In this document: positions 7,204-9,337 of the stretch, in pieces | Layout: every line of letters begins with the position of its first letter | Numbering within the stretch: position 1 is the stretch's first letter | Origin: Candidatus Omnitrophota bacterium | GTDB taxonomy: Bacteria > Omnitrophota > Gorgyraeia > Gygaellales > Profunditerraquicolaceae | Assembly: GCA_028719265.1 (NCBI GenBank) | Contig: JAQUKF010000019.1 | Span: forward strand, 5,035 to 14,371 | Direction of reading: 5' to 3' | Length of the DNA stretch: 9,337 nucleotides | Program-made: the position numbers and the translations under genes | Notes under the pieces: model-generated | Database searches by the model: none | Told to the model about the DNA's origin: nothing | The model's input: only the letters and a program-made list of their open reading frames with translations

Positions 7204-8018
7204 GCCAGAATTTTCTTGCCGACAAGAATATACTATCGAAGATGGTCTCCGCCTGCGCCATTTCCGGGGATGATATCGTGCTGGAGATCGGGGCAGGAAT
7301 GGGGGATTTGACGCAGATGCTGGCGCAAAGGGCAAAAGAGGTTTATGCCCTGGAGATAGACCGGAGGGTTTTCGGCGCTCTCAAACAAAGGCTGTCCGCG
7401 TATCCAAACTGCCGCCTGCTGGAAGGGGATATCCTGAAGTTTGATATCGCCAGGTTCGCAAGGGAGCGATCGTATAACCGTAAAATAAAGGTTATCGGCA
7501 ATATACCTTATTATATATCAACCCCGATCATTGAGCATCTTATTCGTTACCGGACGGTGATCGATACCGTTTTTATGACTGTGCAGAAAGAATTCGCCCG
7601 CAGGGTCGTTGCTTCGGCAGGCTCAAAAGAATACGGTTCTCTCAGTTGTTTTGTAAGATATTATGCAGAAGGCAGGATAATCTTTGAGATAAAAAAGGGG
7701 AGCTTTAAGCCGAGCCCGAAAGTGGACTCCTGCTTTTTAAGCCTGAAGTTCAGAGAGATCCCCGCGGTCGATGTTTTCGGGGAAGGTCCATTGTTCGAGT
7801 TGATACGCGCAGCCTTCAACCAGCGGAGGAAAACTTTGAGGAATGCCTTGAAAAGCTATCTGGACGGCGCTTTGCTGGAGAATTTCCTGAAAGACAAGGG
7901 TATCGACAGGAACGTGCGCGCAGAAAGGCTCACCCTGGTGGAGTTTGCGGACATATGCAACTATATGGCTGCCAGGGGAGCATTGCGGAAGCATCTTACG
8001 GTAACCAAAAATAAATAA
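7176..8018 (+). CDS. rsmA: 16S rRNA dimethyladenosine transferase RsmA (KsgA)
   Basis: RsmA uses S-adenosylmethionine to dimethylate the two adjacent adenines in the 3'-terminal hairpin of 16S rRNA (A1518/A1519 in E. coli numbering), a late step of 30S maturation. The 280-aa protein has the family N-terminus KKSLGQNFLADKNIL (6-20), the SAM-binding loop LEIGAGMGDLT (36-46) and the adenine-site motif NIPYY (109-113). QKEFARRVVA, then FKPSPKVDSCFLSL and a C-terminal helical domain with AFNQRRKTLRNAL, complete the family pattern. It overlaps pdxA by 28 bp, lacks a clear Shine-Dalgarno, and is probably translated by coupling. The pdxA-rsmA pairing is common in bacteria. A kasugamycin-sensitivity phenotype belongs to the family and is not something the sequence shows. 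Confidence 0.96.
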   Translation: MHIKPKKSLGQNFLADKNILSKMVSACAISGDDIVLEIGAGMGDLTQMLAQRAKEVYALEIDRRVFGALKQRLSAYPNCRLLEGDILKFDIARFARERSYNRKIKVIGNIPYYISTPIIEHLIRYRTVIDTVFMTVQKEFARRVVASAGSKEYGSLSCFVRYYAEGRIIFEIKKGSFKPSPKVDSCFLSLKFREIPAVDVFGEGPLFELIRAAFNQRRKTLRNALKSYLDGALLENFLKDKGIDRNVRAERLTLVEFADICNYMAARGALRKHLTVTKNK

Positions 8019-8033
8019 AAAATAAAAAAAGCC

Positions 8034-8060
8034 TTGACAAACCTGGTTTAATGGTATAAA
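8034..8060 (+). promoter_or_regulatory. Candidate sigma-70-type promoter for the tRNA-Thr/rpmG/tRNA-Trp/secE/nusG cluster
   Basis: A perfect -35 hexamer TTGACA (8034-8039) is followed after 15 bp by TATAAA (8055-8060). The overlapping TAAACT (8057-8062) gives a 17-bp spacer with a poorer hexamer. An A-rich tract at about 8011-8030 just upstream of the -35 resembles an UP element, as expected for a strong tRNA or ribosomal promoter. It lies 16 bp after the rsmA stop codon and about 140 bp before tRNA-Thr. It is the best promoter candidate I see in the window. Confidence 0.65.
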
Positions 8061-8200
8061 CTCCTCCTTTCACGTAAACATCTAGTATAAAATCACTTTT
8101 AATTTGGCGTTTTGCGATTTCAAAAGAGAGAATTGAATAATTCCTTGGTGTGTGGTTTTTTTTTGTTTAGAGGCTCACTCGACGGAGCGAATCCATTTTT
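8061..8200 (+). other. Leader region between the promoter and tRNA-Thr
   Basis: This A+T-rich, non-coding 140 bp has a small hairpin, GAATT 8130-8134 with AATTC 8139-8143, and a run of nine T at 8156-8164. The two are separated by about 12 bases, so they do not form a standard terminator. A second TATAAA at 8086-8091 has no good -35 at the proper distance. I see no open reading frame with a ribosome site. It is probably a 5' leader trimmed off during tRNA maturation. Confidence 0.4.
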
Positions 8201-8273
8201 GCTGGAGTAGCTCAGTTGGCAGAGCACGTCCTTGGTAAGGACGGGGTCAAGGGTTCAATTCCCTTCTCCAGCT
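8201..8273 (+). tRNA. tRNA-Thr (anticodon GGT)
   Basis: A full cloverleaf can be drawn. The acceptor GCTGGAG (8201-8207) pairs with CTCCAGC (8266-8272). The D stem is GCTC/GAGC (8210-8213/8222-8225). The anticodon stem CGTCC/GGACG encloses the loop TTGGTAA, with anticodon GGT at 8234-8236. The variable loop has five bases, and the T arm is AAGGG-TTCAATT-CCCTT. The discriminator base is T (8273). The 3' CCA is not encoded and must be added by the nucleotidyltransferase. GGT reads threonine codons ACC and ACU. Confidence 0.96.
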
Positions 8274-8297
8274 TAAAATAGCCAGATTTAGAAAAAT

Positions 8298-8447
8298 ATG
8301 CGAGAGACGATAACTTTAGAATGCACGGTTTGCAAGAATCGCAACTATACGACGAGCAAGAATAAAAAATTGCATCAGGATAGGCTTGAGCTTAGTAAGT
8401 TCTGTAATTCCTGTCATAAACATACCCCGCATAAGGAAATTAAATGA
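8298..8447 (+). CDS. rpmG: 50S ribosomal protein L33 (bL33)
   Basis: This short gene encodes a 49-residue large-subunit protein that sits near the ribosomal E site. The translation begins MRETITLECTVCKNRNYTTS, continues with KNKKLHQDRLELSKFCNSC, and ends HKHTPHKEIK. That is the classic L33 pattern and length. Two CxxC pairs (C9/C12 and C36/C39) indicate the zinc-binding form, as opposed to the zinc-free paralogue used under zinc limitation. The ATG at 8298 is preceded only by a weak A-rich purine stretch. It lies 24 bp after tRNA-Thr and ahead of tRNA-Trp and secE, a frequent location for rpmG in bacteria. A longer frame across 8386-8583 overlaps it out of register and is not real. Confidence 0.95.
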   Translation: MRETITLECTVCKNRNYTTSKNKKLHQDRLELSKFCNSCHKHTPHKEIK

Positions 8448-8498
8448 GGCCGTAACTTATGGAGTCCGCCGAAGGCGGGCGAACGTAAGCTATCGGCC
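8448..8498 (+). repeat. Long imperfect hairpin directly after rpmG
   Basis: The outer arms 8448-8459 and 8486-8498 form 11 base pairs with one A-C mismatch and one bulged T. Inside, GTCCGCC (8464-8470) pairs with GGCGGGC (8474-8480) across the loop GAA. The element begins at the base after the rpmG stop codon. No T-run follows, so it is not a typical intrinsic terminator. It could be an RNA processing or stability hairpin, or a copy of a dispersed palindromic element. Other copies cannot be checked within this window. Confidence 0.45.
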
Positions 8499-8515
8499 GA
8501 ATTTATCCCGACGAA

Positions 8516-8545
8516 CGCGTGAAGGTCTCAGGAAAATTTCACGCG
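8516..8545 (+). repeat. Second inverted repeat between rpmG and tRNA-Trp
   Basis: CGCGTGAA (8516-8523) pairs perfectly with TTCACGCG (8538-8545) around a 14-base loop. It lies 36 bp before tRNA-Trp. No T-run follows. It may be an RNA processing site that separates rpmG mRNA from the tRNA. The role is not established. Confidence 0.35.
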
Positions 8546-8581
8546 GGTTTGAGTTGGGGTTGAGAGATGAGGATAAAACTT

Positions 8582-8652
8582 AGGGGCGTCGGTTAATGGC
8601 AAACCAACGGTCTCCAAAACCGTGACTGCAGGTTCAAGTCCTGCCGCTCCTG
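8582..8652 (+). tRNA. tRNA-Trp (anticodon CCA)
   Basis: The acceptor AGGGGCG (8582-8588) pairs with CGCTCCT (8645-8651) with one G-U pair. The D stem is GGTT/AACC (8591-8594/8602-8605). The anticodon stem ACGGT/ACCGT encloses the loop CTCCAAA, with anticodon CCA at 8614-8616. The variable loop has four bases, the T arm is GCAGG-TTCAAGT-CCTGC, and the discriminator is G, as usual for tryptophan tRNA. CCA is not encoded. Position 33 reads C instead of the near-universal T, and the D loop is short. Its place just upstream of secE-nusG is the classic bacterial position. Confidence 0.92.
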
Positions 8653-8667
8653 TGGTTTTGAAGAAGA

Positions 8668-8744
8668 GAGCGGATTGGTTAGGAAACGCAGCTCCGTTTC
8701 CAAAATGGACGATCCGGGAAAACGGGGCAAGTCCTGCCGTTTTC
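8668..8744 (+). pseudogene. Decayed tRNA-Trp-like sequence between tRNA-Trp and secE
   Basis: This stretch shares landmarks with the neighbouring tRNA-Trp. GGTTA (8677) and TCCAAAA (8699) are 22 bases apart, exactly as in the intact gene (8591 and 8613). The 12-mer CAAGTCCTGCCG (8728-8739) is identical to the T-arm at 8635-8646. A five-pair anticodon stem (8693-8697 with 8705-8709, one G-U) holds the loop TTCCAAA with anticodon CCA. About seven extra bases separate the anticodon and T arms. The D stem and acceptor stem do not form, and the TTC of the T loop is lost, so it should not be a working tRNA. The same bases can fold as two hairpins instead (8682-8701 and 8718-8744). Confidence 0.45.
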
Positions 8745-8773
8745 GTAGTTACAGGTAGGAGAGTAAAGTTGAT

Positions 8774-8965
8774 ATGAAGATTATATCAAAACCGGTGAAT
8801 TTTTTAAAAGAGGTCAGGACTGAATTGACCAAGGTTTCCTGGTCAACCAAAAAGGAGCTTATGGCTTCCACGGTTTTGGTGATCACGGTTACCGGAATAA
8901 TGACGGTCTTTATCGGGATAGTGGATCTGGGGTTGTCCAGGTTCTTAAGCGTGCTTTTCAAATGA
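8774..8965 (+). CDS. secE: Preprotein translocase subunit SecE
   Basis: SecE is the essential small subunit that clamps the SecY channel in the inner membrane. The 63-aa protein is the short, single-helix form. It has an amphipathic N-terminal segment with the signature FLKEVRTELTKVSW followed by TKKEL, then one membrane helix (about 31-60). The usual proline after VSW is serine here. AGGAG at 8757-8761 lies 12 bases ahead of the ATG, a slightly long gap. The stop codon overlaps the nusG start (ATGA), and the secE-nusG pairing is nearly universal in bacteria. Confidence 0.96.
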   Translation: MKIISKPVNFLKEVRTELTKVSWSTKKELMASTVLVITVTGIMTVFIGIVDLGLSRFLSVLFK

Positions 8966-9337
8966 AAAAGTGGTACGTCGTACATACTCAAACGGGCATA
9001 GAAGAAAAGGTTAAGGCGTCTTTGGAGAAGAAGATCGCCGCAAGCAACCTTGGTGAGTCTATTTCCAGCGTGGTTATTCCTACGGAGCAGGTTTCCGAGA
9101 TACGTTCGGGGAAGAAAAAGATCACCCAGAGGAAATTTTTCCCTGGATACCTGCTGGTTGAGATGGATTTGAGCGAAGAGACCTATCTTTTCGTCAAGAA
9201 TTCCCAGGGGGTGACCGGGTTCATCGGATTAGGCCGTAAGCCGGTTCCGCTTCCGCAGGAAGAGGTGGATAATATCCTTAAGCGTACCAAGGAGACAGCG
9301 GCTAAGCCGTCTCCCAAGGTGGTCTTCGACAAAGGAG
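8962..9337 (+). CDS. nusG: Transcription elongation/antitermination factor NusG, N-terminal part (3' end outside window)
   Basis: NusG binds the RNA polymerase clamp through its NGN domain and links the polymerase to the ribosome or Rho through its KOW domain. The frame opens with ATG at 8962, overlapping the secE stop codon by four bases, and stays open for 125 codons to the window edge. It starts MKKWYVVHTQTGIEEKVK, followed by VVIPTEQVSEIRSGKKK and RKFFPGYLLVEMDL, all hallmark NGN sequence. VTGFIGLGRKPVPLPQEEV closes the NGN domain. The last visible residues (PKVVFDKG) lead into the KOW domain, which is cut off. A typical NusG has about 175-180 residues, so roughly two thirds are present. 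The next genes are expected to be rplK and rplA, but they lie outside. Confidence 0.96.
   Translation, partial: MKKWYVVHTQTGIEEKVKASLEKKIAASNLGESISSVVIPTEQVSEIRSGKKKITQRKFFPGYLLVEMDLSEETYLFVKNSQGVTGFIGLGRKPVPLPQEEVDNILKRTKETAAKPSPKVVFDKG

Noticed and set aside
8130..8164. Possible terminator for the rsmA operon (hairpin plus T9).
   Set aside because: The hairpin is only five A/T-rich pairs and lies 12 bases from the T-run. It also sits downstream of the promoter that should serve the tRNA cluster.
8386..8583. Forward 65-codon open frame between rpmG and tRNA-Trp.
   Set aside because: It overlaps the real rpmG in another register, runs through two hairpins into tRNA-Trp, has no ribosome site and no recognisable sequence.
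8986..9337. Possibility of a NusG paralogue (RfaH or LoaP type) instead of housekeeping NusG.
   Set aside because: The overlap with secE and the standard NGN sequence favour the housekeeping protein.

Overview
The window (9,337 bp, roughly half G+C) is a dense stretch of bacterial housekeeping genes, all on the + strand. A SurA-like foldase with an export signal implies a cell with an outer membrane. The overlapping gene chains, frequent ATA and AGG codons, a fused SecDF, a GC-rich 'CCGCC GAA GGCGG' hairpin and the order mfd-surA-pdxA-rsmA suggest an uncultured lineage of the Omnitrophota (OP3) or PVC-neighbour type. That placement is inference only.

Layout. (1) 1-518: the 3' end of trpE (anthranilate synthase component I). 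(2) 519-637: a leader that can fold into two stem-loops, ending in a strong Shine-Dalgarno. (3) 638-3393: rpsP, yajC and a fused secDF, tightly spaced and closed by a perfect 17-bp terminator hairpin (3407-3442). (4) 3455-8018: a chain of four overlapping genes: a short Mfd-type translocase, a SurA/PrsA-like chaperone, pdxA and rsmA. (5) 8019-9337: an A-rich promoter region, then tRNA-Thr(GGT), rpmG, tRNA-Trp(CCA), secE and the start of nusG, which runs off the window.

The genes serve translation (S16, L33, two tRNAs, RsmA), Sec protein export (YajC, SecDF, SecE, and the chaperone acting on exported proteins), transcription (Mfd, NusG), and amino acid and cofactor synthesis (TrpE, PdxA). The secE-nusG end matches the widespread bacterial order that normally continues into rplK-rplA.

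I see no defence island, mobile element or CRISPR array. Three signals stand out. The Mfd is only 634 aa: it keeps the RNA-polymerase-interaction and helicase domains but lacks the UvrA-recruiting N-terminal part, the middle linker domain and the autoinhibitory C-terminal domain. A decayed tRNA-Trp-like sequence lies between tRNA-Trp and secE. Two intergenic regions (before rpsP and after rpmG) have strong unassigned RNA-structure potential.
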